Origin: Termitomyces sp. T153 | Lineage: Eukaryota; Basidiomycota; Agaricomycetes; Agaricales; Lyophyllaceae | DNA length: 64,000 nucleotides | NCBI GenBank assembly: GCA_018296165.2 | Contig: JACKQL020000021.1 | Span: forward strand, 620,001 to 684,000 | Direction: 5' to 3' | In this document: piece by piece, positions 31,830-44,449 of the stretch | How positions within the stretch are numbered: position 1 is the stretch's first letter | How the letters are laid out: the number at the start of each line of letters is the position of its first letter | Notes under the pieces: generated by a model | Told to the model about the DNA's origin: nothing | Seen by the model: only the letters and a program-made list of their open reading frames with translations | The model's database searches: none | Made by a program: the position numbers and the translations under genes

Positions 31830-32575
31830 ATCAGTGAGACATGCTTTGTGTTGTACACTACAACACTGGTTGAGTCTGCTACACTACAGCAGAACATTCA
31901 CAATGTAGTATATAACACATTGCCATGGAAAGGATACAATGTGTAACACAATACCTATCCAGCAGAATTGTCAACCAGATAGTTTAAAACCAAGCAAGCA
32001 TTGCAATGCAATTTTGATCTTGAGCTGCTGACATGACTGAGTTTGCTGTAAGTACATTCTGACAGTAAGCTGCTGTCAATATTGGAACTGCCACTGGATG
32101 ATAAGCTGCTGTGCTGTCATGGACAGATCTGTCATGAGCTATTGGAAAGCCACTCATAATACTGAATCTGGCAATACCCACTGCTATCATCAGCTTGAAA
32201 GCCACTTGACTGAACAGATTCAGGACTGGAAGATTCTGTCAACATAGACATCAGCAAATGTCTTGTGAGGATCTATTGAACCCTGAAGAAATTCTAAGCA
32301 AATTGGCAGAAACATCAAGACATATATTCTTTCAAAGGCATCAAACTTTTTTGGCCCATACACATAAATCAACAGAGTCACATGAACTTCTTTGTAAGAA
32401 GCTTGACTCCAAAATCCTCATCTGCTTGTCTGCAGCAGCTCCTTGCTATACATCCTAATCTACACCATGGCCAGGGAGGACTTATATCAATGGCTCTATG
32501 ACACTGAGAGTCACATGATGTCCTTTGCTTCCAGAGGTAACTTGCCTGATCTCAAGGGTAGGCTTTGAGGAGAGC
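31830..32575 (+). repeat. dispersed repeat R, copy B
   Basis: Same order of blocks as 17760-18655. The coding-like start at 32468 (MAREDLYQWLYDTES, RGNLPDLK) parallels copy A. A GT after CTCAAGG at about 32561 could be an intron donor. Confidence 0.65.
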
Positions 32576-33299
32576 ACCCCTACATATTGTATCTTAGAAA
32601 AGCTCACAAATATGTTCATAGCTTACTTTGTGGAAGGAGATTCCTCAGCAGCAGGACTCACAACTTGTTCTTGAGGTGAGGAAAAGCTTCTGCAATGATG
32701 CCCTGCCAATTCCAATGGGCAAGCTGTTGAATAAGAAAGCCATTGAGCAGTTGGAAACCAAGTGCATGCCCAAATTATGGAAAGGGAAAGACAGGAAGGG
32801 GAGAGGAAGAAAAAGGAGGCAGTCAAGAAGGCTTGGAAAGCAGTCTGTCTTGATTATCAGATCTGGCATCTTCCTATGTATGGAAGCAAATTACAGCACA
32901 GGATCCATCCCTGGCAGTAGATCAATCCTATTGATGGAAGTGGCTACAGTATTGGGAGTGGATCTGTCATCTCTATAGGGGCTGACACCAGCAAAGCCAA
33001 AATCCCACTGATCAAGAAAGCAGCTCAACCACTTCTCTCCCCTACTGCATACATAGCACAGAACAGGACCCCCTCCTGATCTTCTTCCACTCACAGCATT
33101 GGAGTACAAGTCAGGTACATCCAATAAAGAAGACAGTGACCAGAATTCAGAGGATGAGGTATGCTGGCACTGGGGGAAAAGTATATCATCAATGTGACTA
33201 AGGAAATATCTTCAGACAGCACAACCTTGCCCAGGGAACTGGAGCACTTGTTGAGTGCAACAGAATTTCAGTTCACAGGTGGTATGTATCAATCATGAA
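32576..33299 (+). other. coding-like continuation after repeat R, unrecognised
   Basis: Short open pieces follow copy B, one very basic (KGKDRKGRGRKRRQSRR near 32780) and one reading ISIGADTSKAKIPLIKKAAQ near 32970. They may be later exons of the repeated gene whose start lies in copy B, but no consistent splice model was found. No family recognised. Confidence 0.3.
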
Positions 33300-34500
33300 C
33301 ACCAGAGTATGGATGTAATGGGGACTGAACTTCAGAAGAGTTGTTGGCTGGGGCACTAGTCAGAGCTTTGTTTTTGGTGGTCAAGGCCAAATACTTAGCC
33401 ATGTTGATAGCTAGTGCAGAACTGTCAGGGGCAGCATAAGGAAAATTAGTGGCTGAAGATGTTGGAGCAGAGTTGTACTTAGCATGAGGAACTTCTAGTC
33501 CATCAAAGGCTTTGGGGTAATATAAAGCAAAAAGTTCTCACTCCAATGCAGCAAATTATTCTTCTCAACTAAGCAAATTTTACTAATGTTGTAAAAGTGC
33601 ATAACTTCATGTATCAAACACATTTGCATAGCCTGTTTGATGGTGATAATGTGACTTGAACTTCCTGGTTTAAGACAGTGCCATTCTTCAATGTGTTTGT
33701 TATAGAGCTATTTGCTAGAGTGGTTAGGGATCTGCAAATTGTCAGGCATAATTACTTTGCTGTCAGCATTGTGGCACACCCTATCTTGTTGAATACAGTG
33801 TGTAAGGTATGCACAATTACTTCTGACTATAGTGAGTCAATTTCCTTTGCAGAAGTAGCAATTGTCACTATGGGGTCAAGGGGCTATGATTCTGAATAGT
33901 CATGCCAGAAGTGAGCATTGCCTCCAGCTGTTCAAGGGCACTAATAATGGTGGTAGTAGGAGCAGCAGCATTTAACAACTCTTTTCAATGATGGTGGGGG
34001 GTTGCAAAAGAAGTGTCAAGAAAGTGGTAGGAAAATTTGCTAGACTTGTGCCTCTATTGGTTCCCTCAAGAACCTATTTTGCTGCATCAAAGACTTGTTC
34101 TATTTTTATAATGATTTCCATATGATGATCTGGCATAACAATTCTAAGGCAGAAAACAAGTCTAGACCATAGCAAAGTTGGTATACCTGGTTGAAACAAA
34201 GAATGTTCCTTGTTTCAGTACAGTTTGGCAGTGTTCAGCAGCCACCATGCTATCTACTGGAAGTCATGGTAGTAATTCAAAAATCTGCCAAGAGTAGAAA
34301 TGCCACTGTAGAAGGTTTGTGCTATGAGCTGTTCCAAATTGCTAAGAGTGTAGTGTGCAGTTTCATCAGCACAAGGGTCTAACTTTGAAATTGCTTTTTT
34401 ACACTCTTAAAAGTGTAATGATGAGGAGTGACAGTGCCAAGAGGAGTGAACAAGCCAGCAAATTCTGGAAGTTCTAACCAAGTTTCAGCAGTGTTGTAAG
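33300..34500 (-). pseudogene. unrecognised degenerate coding region
   Basis: On the minus strand, pieces such as YNTAETWLELPEFAGLFTPL (near 34490), DPCADETAHYTLSNLEQL (34375-34320) and IEQVFDAAK followed by VLEGTNRGTSL (34110-34050) read like protein, with stops and frame changes between. The upstream end is cut exactly at the Gyp3-b LTR end (34501). I cannot name a family. Confidence 0.35.
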
Positions 34501-35790
34501 TGTAAGGAACCTCTGGAGGCAGTTATGGCTTAGTCACACAACTCAAGGTCTATTCAGTACTGTACAGTGCCTACAAATATAACTACACACCTGACAGAGG
34601 GATATCCAAAGAGAACTCTAGGGATCTCCTGTGCAAAGTGCAAGACTTCAGGGGCTGCCACAGCATGGAAAACAGCTGTACAGTGCAACAGAAAGAGTCC
34701 AACCCTAACACAAGGACAGAGACTCTGGAAGTGACAGAAGGCTCCAGAAGTGAAAACAGGTGCAACTAGTTATGCAATCATCTGGGTACATTTGTTGACT
34801 TGTCAGAGCATGTGTTGTAGTCACATTACCTTCAGGAGGTGTGTCCATGAACAACAAAATGGTGGGAACAAAAAAAAACAGAAGGGAGGTAAGGTGAGGT
34901 GAAATGGGAAGTGAGGTGCTGGGAAGTATGGCCCCCTGACAATAAGAGATGTAGCAATGAGTATATTCCTTCTTCTGAGTTTTTTTCAGTAATGCTACAA
35001 TTGCCAAAAAAATATAATTGCTCTCAGAAGTATTCAGAAAGTTCATGAGGGTGACTCTCATCCTATTTCAGGGCAGTAGAGAAACCTCTAGCAGGCATAT
35101 ATATGCAACTAGCAGAGCAATCTTGGTTTGCCATAGCAATTGTCAGAGTTAATGGTGGAAGTGATAGGACTACTAGGTACTGAGTAGACTTCTGGGAAGA
35201 AAGTTGGAGAGTCAATGACAGTTAGTGGTGATAGAGGAGCATTGGGAAAGGAAAACTTTTGATAAAGGCTGCTGGAAAGTTGTCAGCAAAGTCCTCTCAA
35301 AGCAACCCTTTAGTAGCTTCTAATTTGTTAGCAAGAGTGGCCTGGTGAGGTTGTAGAGAAGAAATATACATGAGAAGTGAAATGTTGATGGTAGAGGAAG
35401 AGGGCTCAGCTGCATAGCACAAAACAGGTAGAAGGAGATAGACTAGTTCTGAGAGCTTTGAATTATACAAGGTCCTGGTTACTCATTAGTAAAGGAAGCT
35501 AATAGTAAAGGGTGTGTGTGACTTAGTTTGGTATAAGGCAAAAAATGTTGCTAGGAATCAGCACTAGCTAATGACAAAGGGAGGTGAGGTTGGCAGTGGC
35601 AATATGTGGTCTCCCCCTCTAGCATATAGCATCTCAATGTACAGGGTAGAAGAAGTTGCAGGTTGCAAGAGTAGCTGCTGAGACCAGGTAGATGCCTCAG
35701 ATTGTCTTTGGCACACTGGGGTGCTTGTGATAAAAGTCCTGGATCAGAGCTGGCCCATGTACATTTGCCTGTGGTTCTCAGAAAATGACA
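34501..35790 (-). mobile_element. Gyp3-b: 3' end of a minus-strand gypsy element with its LTR
   Basis: The plus-strand start TGTAAGGAACCTCTGGAGG is the inverse of the Gyp3 LTR end (compare 49172-49190). The block 34530-34640 matches the inner part of the Gyp3-a 5' LTR, with CTCTGTCAGGTGTGTAG on the reverse strand. At 35612-35790 the reverse strand reads like the pol 3' end of Gyp3-a and Gyp2-b (ENHRQMYMGQL, then LYIEMLYARGG). The LTR itself would be about 1.1 kb, longer than the 376-bp LTR of Gyp3-a. The rest of the element is missing. Confidence 0.65.
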
Positions 35791-36400
35791 TCAGCAGAAA
35801 GTCACTTTGATTATATGGCCAAATAATTGAACTAATATGATCCCTGTGATGTAATATGTTAGTAGATGTAGTACACTATAGAAGGAAAGTCAGTTTTTAG
35901 ATATTCCCAACTACTTCTGAGTGCAAGAAAATAATTGGAACTAAGTACTAATTATTATTACTTGCAAATATACAAGAGGTACAATATGGGATCCTTCTGG
36001 GAGTCTATTATAATTTGTAAAAGATATGAGATATTTATTTTGGACTTAGTTACACAGCCACCCCCCTAGTCTTTGTCCTTACCACTGTGTGTAGTCACCT
36101 TTTCTACTATAGAATTGGGTCATACACACTTGGGATTGGGGACTGAGGCTCACCCATAACCAATTGTTGCAATATCTTTCTTGTGAGCAGTTTGAAATCA
36201 CAATGATCTTATGACTAAAGATGCCATATCAAAACAAATTACAATTGTATACAGCATACAATGATAAGTAAAGCACAAGTACAAATGTTAGAGGAGTCAG
36301 TGAGTACAAAAAGACATCATTTCATAACATAATACATGAAAAGCAACAGACAAAGCAACAAAGTCCCAAAGCAATAACAGAATCTGACAAAAAGTCTTCA
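35791..36400. other. AT-rich noncoding stretch
   Basis: No gene or repeat recognised. A short C-run (ACAGCCACCCCCCTAGTC) lies at 36053-36070. Confidence 0.4.
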
Positions 36401-36410
36401 TCTACTCTTC

Positions 36411-37344
36411 CTCCTCAGCCAATGCATCATTTAGCCCCTCACCTGGCTCTTCATCTGACCCTGCATTGTCTTCTGTTTGATGCATATTCCAAGAAGGGAG
36501 ATCAACTGTTGCCATCATCATCATCATCACCATCATCATGATTGTCATTGCTAATGTGATCATCATTGCCATTGCCTTCACCATCACCATTAGATTCTTC
36601 AATTACAGTCTTTCAGCTCTAGAGTTTGTGCTTGCTTGGTTTGTCCAAATCAGTAGCATCTGGCTATAATACCTTCTGACAGTTCAGATAGCACAACAGC
36701 AGTGCCTCTCAGTGCTCTTCTTCCTAGAGCTTTCTTGAAGCAAGAGATGGCACTGCTGGGCTTTAAGAGTGGCACTGAAGCTTTGTGATTTTGATGAATT
36801 GTACTGTCTTTACTATAGAACATACCACAAACAAATATTAGTAACAATGACAATATAGAAAAGATATTTACTCTTTTAATATTTCAGGGTCTTGTGTGCC
36901 CATTCACTGTTGATTGGTTGAAATAGTGCCAGAACATTGTAGTAGAAATCTGGAAAGGAAAACCTACCATCCAACCTGAAAGAGTGTTAGCATAGAAAGA
37001 TAACTATAAACATAGCAAAGTCTTTTCTTGATCTTCTCATATTCATCAGGCTGCATATCATCTGCAAAGCCAGTCTTGCTTGTTTGAATGCATTGAGTGT
37101 CATCATACATAAATAGTGGGAAGTCATGCACCACCACTTCAATCTTGCCAGTGCCAAGCATCAAGTGTAATCTGAAATACAGACTAAGTATCATAATAAA
37201 ATAAGAGATAAGCTTACATGTTGTCATCTTTCCAAGCTAACCTGGCAGAACATAATAAAAGACCAGTATCATGATGGTGGAATATGCATGTATGTTGCTT
37301 GTTAGGTAATGGTACAATAATACTTCCCACCAGATATTGAATGC
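36411..37344 (-). pseudogene. unrecognised intron-containing gene, truncated by Gyp1-b
   Basis: On the minus strand the frame VGSIIVPLPNKQHTCIFHHH (about 37320-37260) runs to LAWKDDN. A GT-AG intron (about 37180-37225) follows, then MLGTGKIEVVVHDFPLF (37165-37115), DFYYNVLALFQPINSEW (36955-36905), and after another likely intron STIHQNHKASVPLLKPSS and IIARCYSQMLLIW. The end is an acidic and Asp/Met-rich tail over a CAT trinucleotide run (36514-36541). Frame breaks near 36640 and 36900 suggest decay. The 5' end is cut at the Gyp1-b junction. It resembles hypothetical proteins of basidiomycetes; no function is assigned. Confidence 0.5.
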
Positions 37345-37354
37345 TCAAATTCTG

Positions 37355-39523
37355 CATCATGGCTTCACTCCACCAACCCCTGCATCAACTGGCCCAGCCT
37401 CACCCTCCACCTCAACTGGGATAGCCCAGCCAACTCTGGACCAGTCCCCTTCAATGTCTCACCCCACTCTGAGGACCTGAAGGCACTCCTGACATTCCCC
37501 AGACCCCCTTACAGCTCTGCTTGAAGTCTGCACAGTCATTCATCATCAATGTTCAACTCGATGACTCCCCAACAGTCCTCCCCACCCTTGTCAATAGCAA
37601 AGCCTCTGGCACCTTTGTCAGCAACCAGCTTGACCTACTCCATCACACCCTTGACAAGCCTCTTGAGCTCTGACTCTTTAATGGAAGCCCTGCCTTGACT
37701 GGGATCACCCAATACTATGACAATGCCCTCACTGTTGACAATGACTTAAGATTCTAGGTCCATCTCCTTGTCACTCAGCTTCCATAGTCAACCCCAATTA
37801 TGCTTGGTCTCCCTTGGCTGCAGGACATCAATCCCAACATTGACTGGAAGAACCTCACCATGCAATTTCCAGGCCCTGAAGCAAGCCTAGCAGCTGCCAT
37901 CCTTCTCTGTCTCCAGTTCCCCTCAAACCCTGACCTCCCTGACCTCAACTCTAACAACTCCAGAGCAACCCAACCCCCCACAACCCTTAAAAATGACTAA
38001 GGAAGGGAAGAAAGCCCACCTCCACCCCAATCCCCCTTGAACAAACCTTGATGGCTTCTCCCCAACATCCCCAGGAATCAATACAAAGACCTGCAGTACC
38101 CAGACCAACAACAGCAGACCACTCTGGACAACCCTGCCACAACTCCAGGCCCTGCTGCCACCACTCCAACACCCACCCCCATTGATCCAGAAGCCCTTGA
38201 CATCAAAATCATCAGTGCTGTCCCCTTCACATGCATTTTGCAAGATGGAACCCCCACCTATCAGCTTCAAATCAAGCCCTAACAGAAGAATGCCTATGCA
38301 CAGAAGCTACCCTGCCAGAATAAAAGACAGAGGAACAAATCCTACACAAAGTAGTTTTTCCAGAGTATCATGAATTTACTGACATGTTCTCTAAAGGAAG
38401 TGCAAAAGAACTTCCTCCACACCACTCCTATGATCACAAAATTGATCTCAAAGAAGGCACCTCCCCCCCCATTTAGCAAGATCTACAACATGTCTGAGAT
38501 CAAGCTCTGGGCCCTGGAAAACTACCTCAATGACATGCTTGGCAAAGGCTTCATACACCCCTCAATCTCTGCTGCTGGCACTCCAGTTCTGTTTGCCAAG
38601 AAGGATGGGTCTCTTTGGCTCTGCATGGACTACTGTTGACTCAAAAAAGTCACCAAAAAGAACCAGTATTCTCTCTCCTTGATTGGAGACCCTGTTGACT
38701 GCCTCTGCAGTGCCAAGATCTACACAAAAATAGACCTCTGCTCTGGCTACAACAATGTCTGGGTTGCTCTGGGGCATGAATGGAAGACCACCATCCACAC
38801 CCACTATGGCCTTTTTGAGTATCTAGTAATGCCTGTTGGAATGACTAACTCCCCCACCACCTTCCAGTACTTTATAAGCAACATCTTCCACAACATCAAC
38901 AATGTTTTTGTTATTGTGTATCTGGACAACATTCTGATCTACTCAAACTCACTGGAGGAATATCCAGAGCACATCTGCCACATCTTAGAAGGACTCTTGG
39001 AATACCACCTCCATGGCATATCCAAGAAATGCTCCTTCTACATTATGGAAGTAGAATACTTTGGAGTTATTGTCACTCCAGACAGCATACACATGAACCC
39101 CACCAAGGTCAAGGCCATTCTCAACTGGCCCCCACCACAAAATGTTAAGGAGGTACAGTCATCCCTAGGATTTCCTAATTTCTATTGCTGGTTCATCAAC
39201 AACTCCTCTGAGATCACCAAACTTCTCAATCAACTCACCTGGAAGGATACTCCCTGGGACTGGGATAACAAGTGCCAAAGCATTTTCACCCTCCTCCAAA
39301 GGGCCTTCACCTCCACTGTGATCCTCCACCATTTCAACCCCTCCCTGCTAATAGTACTTAGATGCAATGCCTTCAACTATGCCATTGCCAGAATACTCTC
39401 TCAGATGGACTCCAGTGGAAAGGACCACTGCACCATCACCTTTTATACCTGTTCAATGATCCTTGCAGAGCTCAACTATAACATCTACAACAAAGAACTC
39501 CTTGCTATTGTTAAGCTTTCTGA
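37355..39523 (+). pseudogene. pol: Gyp1-b protease remnants, RT and RNase H
   Basis: The PR1 tail (WLHSTNPCINW) is at 37355-37395. PR2 is at 37560-37900, with its active-site Asp codon changed (LVNSKAS) and MLGLPWLQDINPNIDW at 37800-37847. RT starts near 38370. A long open frame of 352 codons (38679-39737) holds the RT palm with YLDN at 38919-38930 (norm YLDD), the thumb (LGFPNFYCWFI) and RNase H (LRCNAFNYAIARILSQ, NKELLAIVK). A frame change near 39517 replaces the following WRAYLEG-type segment. Confidence 0.88.
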
Positions 39524-39719
39524 CAGTGGAGGGCCTATCTTGAGAGAGCTCTGCACCACATCCAAGTCGGCTCTGACCACAACAACCTGCAATACTTCAC
39601 CATCACAAAACAGCTCAGCCACTGTCAAGCTCACTGGTTCAAAACCCTCTCCATATATGACTTTGCCATCCACTATTGCCCTGGTTGACTTGGTGCAAAA
39701 CCTGACACCTTCACCTGAA

Positions 39720-41250
39720 GGCCCAACATGTATCTAAAGTTGTTTGCAGTGGAGCCAAATGTGTTCAACCACCAAGTGGTAATCACCCCTGAGCATTTGC
39801 ATGCCATGCTGATTATGAATGAAGAAGGAATTCTCCACCAAATTGGAAATGCACCCTTGGACCTTTCTTCACCCAGCATTACCCCCACAACAACTCTGCT
39901 GACATGCCAGCAGTTGACCAACCCTTCATGCTATCTCTGGGCTATTGTCTCCTACTCTAGGAAGAACATATCTATGCTCTGGACCACAAGTCCATTTGCC
40001 TTGACATACTCTGACAGCATCATGATCACAAACTCCAAGAACACTCAGGAATTTGTAAGGCTCTCAACTCATCTCTCAGACTTACTTTTGGCCTGGAATG
40101 AAGAAGGATGTCACACAATACATATGGGCCTGCAAATCATGCTTCTGGGCCAAAGTACCTTGCTATTGCCCCTATGGCCTGCTGAAGTCCCTCTCCATTG
40201 GCCACTGCTCCTGGTCCTTAATATCAATGGATTACATTGTCAAACTCCCCAACTCTGAGGGCTTCAACATAATCCTCATTGTCATCTGCTGACTCACCAA
40301 GCAAGTGCTCTTCATCCCCTGCCACACCACTGACAATGCTCCAGAGTTTGCCAAGCTATTCCTTGAGCATGTTTTCTCCAAGCACAGATTCCTAGACAAC
40401 ATTGTCTCCAACTGCAGCCTTCTATTCATCTCCCACTTTTGGCAGTCATTATTCAAGGCCCTAAAAATAAAGACCAACCTATAGACCACCTACTACCCAG
40501 AGACTCATAGACAGACTGAATCAGTAGACCAGACCTTGGAACAGTACCTCTGCCTTTATGTTAATTATTTACAGAACAACTGGCATGCAGAAGTTCCTCT
40601 CACCAAGTTTACTTACAATAACATGCCTCACTCTGCTACTGGAGTTTCCTCTTTCTACACCAACAAGGGCTACAACCTCCAGCCCACACTATCCCTCAAA
40701 GATATCCCATTCCATGTTACCCACAAAGTTGCTGAGGACCTCTGATCCCTCCACCACTTCCTCTGGAATAAAATCAACATTGCCAATCAAGCATACTCCA
40801 AGCACACCAACACCTGACACAACCACACTCTTGATTGATCCCCCAAAACACTGGTGTGGCTTGATCAATGCAACCTCAAGACCTGGAGGCCCTCTATCAA
40901 GCTTGACCACAAGTGACTGACCCCTTCAAGATCTTCTGGAAGGTCTTGATTCATGCATACAAACTCAACCTACCTCCAGGCCTGAAGGGCCTCCGCCTCA
41001 TCTTTTACATCCATCTTCTCAAGAAGTATACTCTGGACCTCTTCCTCAGACAGCACCCCAATCATCTGCCCCTCATCAAAGTCAAGAATGACTATCACTA
41101 TGAGGTTGACCATATCCTTGACTCTCATCTGCAGTCTACCCCACTACCTGGTCTATTGGAAGGGCTATGTTTCTGAGGACAACACTTGGAAACCCCACAA
41201 AAACCTTCCCAGAGCCCCTGCCAAGCTCCAGGACTTCCACTGAGATCATT
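39720..41250 (+). pseudogene. pol: Gyp1-b integrase and chromodomain
   Basis: The zinc-binding N-terminal part is broken; its late part at 40098-40292 reads KKDVTQYIWACKSC. The core starts MDYIVKLPNSEGFN near 40229. Stops at 40255-40290 interrupt it. EQYLCLYVNYLQNNWH at 40536 and EFTYNN-type sequence near 40605 give the distal core. The chromodomain is at 41090-41210 ([14 protein letters not shown], then after a frame change YLVYWKGY...EDNTWKP). Clearly inactive. Confidence 0.85.
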
Positions 41251-41929
41251 CCACTAAGCTCTGGGACCCCCAGGACTAGTTGACACAGATAGCATTAGTG
41301 AGCATAACCCCCACCTCTGGATTCATTAGGGATTCAATTCCCATGAGTAACTCCCAACATGTTTCATTCTCTTATTTCCTCACATATTTTGAAACTTAAC
41401 TCTCACCCCAGAAATCCAAAAAGGGTTTGTATGATACTGGTTATGGAATACAATATATGACAGCATGGGACAACAAAAGGTATGAGATTGCAAGAAAAAC
41501 AAGGTCTAACCCCTGCATCACTCTTCCTCCTCCAGAACCACTCCTGCTATTTACCCCACCAAATCCACCTCATCTGGGTCACAACCATGGCCAACATCTC
41601 TGGGTAACATAGGAGAGACTTCCCCATGTCCATGGCTAGCTCTCACCATGACCTGGGCTTCACTACATTTCTCCACCTGTGTCCTGCCAACAGCCTCTTC
41701 ATCTGGCCCATGCCTTTCCCCAACTCTGCTGAATGATCTCTGAGCATCTGCACCAGCCCATCCTGGATTGATGCAAAACCAGTAGTTGCCCCATCAAGGA
41801 GGATCCCATGCTCACAGACTCAGTCTACAAGGCCATGTCAGTAGGGCCAGAACAGAAAACAAGTAAAACTTATGCATCACTCCACTCCACACTGAGGCCA
41901 CCTTATTGGTGAGCCACTCCTTTTGCCTC

Positions 41930-43116
41930 TACTACTGCCCAGGGCACTCAAGCCTCAGCAGCCTCCTGCCACCCCTCTGCTTCCTGCCCTGTGTGTGCCT
42001 TCCCCTGCCCCAACTGTTCTCACAGACCCTGGACCTCCAACAACTGTTTTGTAGCCATCTGTAGGAAAACCTCCCAGTCCTGCTGTGCCATGTCTCTATC
42101 CCTTTATGCCACATCCCACTCCCTCTGCATCTTGTCCCAGTCCTTCCTGATCCTCTGAACCTCCTCCTTGTGGAATGCCAGCAGCTTCTGCAGTTCCTCC
42201 ACCTGACAATGCAGAAGAGCCTTAGAGGCTGTCCAAGACACCCCCATGGACTGTCCTACTTGGGCTCCAGAACCAGGGGATCATACCTGGAGGCTTTGAG
42301 GCCTCACCATTGGCTCCTCCCCCCCCCAGCAATGGAGAGGCCCTCCACTTGCCTTTGTCATATGCTGTGTGAGCTCTCTCCCTCCACCTACCCTGCAGAG
42401 GTCCTACTTTTACCACCAGTTGCCCCACACCCTCTCCACCCTCCACTCCAGAGCCCTGACCCAACACCCTGCTCCTATGCCCATTGTCCATTTGCTCCAT
42501 CACCCAAGCCAAGTCCCACTCCTTGTCTGTAGTGATGCATACTGCACACAGACCCAGCAAAATCAAGCACTTCTTATGTCTCACACAACACAGAGGGCAA
42601 ACTGATGTGTTTTGGCAGGACCCCTGCACTGGGTCCTCAAACTCACACTGCTCCCCATGCTGGACATAGTGGGCACACTAGAGCAGCATTTCAGCTCTGG
42701 TGATAACAATATACTTGGACACTTACTGAGGCCTCTGGCTGACACCATTCTAGGGTTGGGGGGCCTCATGCTCATCCAACCACTTCTACAAAGCACTCTG
42801 TCATCATCTCCATCTGCACCACTCTTTAGGACTCTGGAACCACTCACACCATCTCTGCACCCAAGCTCAGCCTGGAAAGACAGGTCAAGAATACCTGGCC
42901 AGGTGGAAAAGATTATTATGGGGCCTTGGGCAGACTCCAGGATGGCCCTGCCACTGCTACAGACAACTCTACTCCATGTGGTCTGTACAGCAACAAGTGA
43001 GAAACTATCACACTTACAACTACAATACATTTGATCCACCCTCTGCTTATCCTGGCATCAGTCAAATTCCTCTTGCCAGCTCTTGTACTCCATCCAAACA
43101 TTGACATGGTTATCAT
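41930..43116 (-). pseudogene. antisense zinc-cluster-like ORF in the 3' region of Gyp1-b
   Basis: This is the counterpart of 6430-7379. The frame at 42222-42629 starts MQGSCQNTSVCPLCCVRHKK and continues with C, then CAVCITTDKEWD, giving C-x2-C-x6-C-x6-C-x2-C. The sixth Cys expected of a Zn2Cys6 cluster is Trp here and in Gyp1-a. A basic KGKWRASP segment and a coiled-coil-like part downstream also match. Presence of the same antisense frame in two decayed copies suggests it belonged to the parental element. Exon structure and start are uncertain. Confidence 0.55.
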
Positions 43117-43389
43117 CCAATAGTGGGGGGGTCAGGGATGACAATGTTGCTGCCAATGAATCAGAGGATAAAGGCATGGGAAAGAGATAAGGAACTCCAG
43201 GGTATGTTTAATCCTTTTGATTGATTGGAAGAAGCTCCTGATGAATAGTGGCCATGCTTTAACTCTATTCCCCATGCCACTGCTGCTTGCTGCAGTTTTA
43301 TCAATGTTGCTCTGATTTTGATTCCCATGCCCTGCTGATCCCCAACTCATGCCCATGCCTTGAAGGTCTTGACACTGAAGGGGGGGTGA

Positions 43390-44449
43390 TGTCACAACCT
43401 ACTCCCAGACCTCTGCACCCCTCCCCAAGCCACCTTGCTTTCCTGGAGTTCCCCCCCTAACACCTCCTCAACTCCAGCCTTTGTTCACCCTGGCTAACTC
43501 TGACACTTCCCTGGCAAACTCTGACAACTCTCTGGCAAACTCCAATGCATTTCCTGTGAGTCCCATCATTTCCCCTTCTTCCCCCTTTTTCCCCAGGCCC
43601 CTTTGACATCTCTCCTGACACAGGCATCTGTTGCTAACTTGTTCCTTGACCTACTTAACCACTCCAGAACTTCCCAACAACTATGGAGCAGACTGCATGC
43701 CTATCAGTTGCCATCAGAACATCAATGCAGCCCACCATCTGATCAGAACCAACACCAGTCAACCCCACATGGCTTTGATGAGCCCTGCTATCACACCTCC
43801 AATCTCCAGAGGAGTTTCAGTAGTTAGTATATAAGTTGCAGAGTAGCATCTATTACACTAGTCTTGATATTATCTGTGATTACTGTTTCTTGTTACATTT
43901 GTCTCTGTTACATTTCCTGGTCTTGTCTCTATTTTCTGTCTTTAGTCTCATATTTATCATCTCAATTTTATTTCATTCTTGTCTCTGTCTCATCTTGACT
44001 CCATATTGTTTGCCTCAGTTTCCTTTATCATGCCTAAGTTCTTTCGACTCTAATGCTGTTATGATCTCCACACATACATTACAACTCTTAAATATTCATA
44101 ACTAACTCTGGACCTTGCCCTATGCTTGACTCCAGAACCCATCACTCTTAATTGATCCCCCATCAATCTCCAGCCTCACTCCCATCACTCATGTGGCCTC
44201 TGCTTGTTTCACACCCTCTGTATTTGTCTCTGGACTTGTACTGGAGTCTTTCCTTTAGCCCAACACTTCTTTGTGCCTTGTCTTAGACTTTCCCACTCTG
44301 GACTTGCTCAGATTACTCCCTCCAGCTATCTTTGCAAGTATCTGAAGTCTGAACCTCTCCAGGATGCTAGATTATAAATGCAGGACATTGCATCTGCCTA
44401 GTAAGGACTTACCCAGTCAAGCTGAGCCTCCATGGCCAGCAGAGCCTGA
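43390..44449 (+). repeat. Gyp1 LTR-D, shared by Gyp1-b and Gyp1-c
   Basis: It starts TGTCACAACC and ends in a shortened CAGAGCCTGA without the final CA. TATATAAG is at 43828-43835 and AGTCTTGATAT at 43860-43870, with 32-bp spacing. The primer-binding site that should follow is absent; gag sequence of Gyp1-c (CAGCATGGAGG) starts at once. Confidence 0.88.

Larger units (their letters stand above)
37345..44449 (+). mobile_element. Gyp1-b: 5'-truncated Gyp1 chromovirus with LTR-D at its 3' end
   Basis: The element starts abruptly inside protease PR1 and continues through PR2, RT, RNase H, integrase, chromodomain, the antisense ORF region and LTR-D (43390-44449). Its order and 3' region match Gyp1-a throughout. 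LTR-D is directly followed by gag of Gyp1-c, so one LTR serves two elements. The left junction lies in the gene at 36411-37344. Confidence 0.92.

Noticed and set aside
36402..36602. Met-rich small membrane-like protein on the minus strand
   Set aside because: It reads a CAT trinucleotide run in one frame; low complexity explains it.
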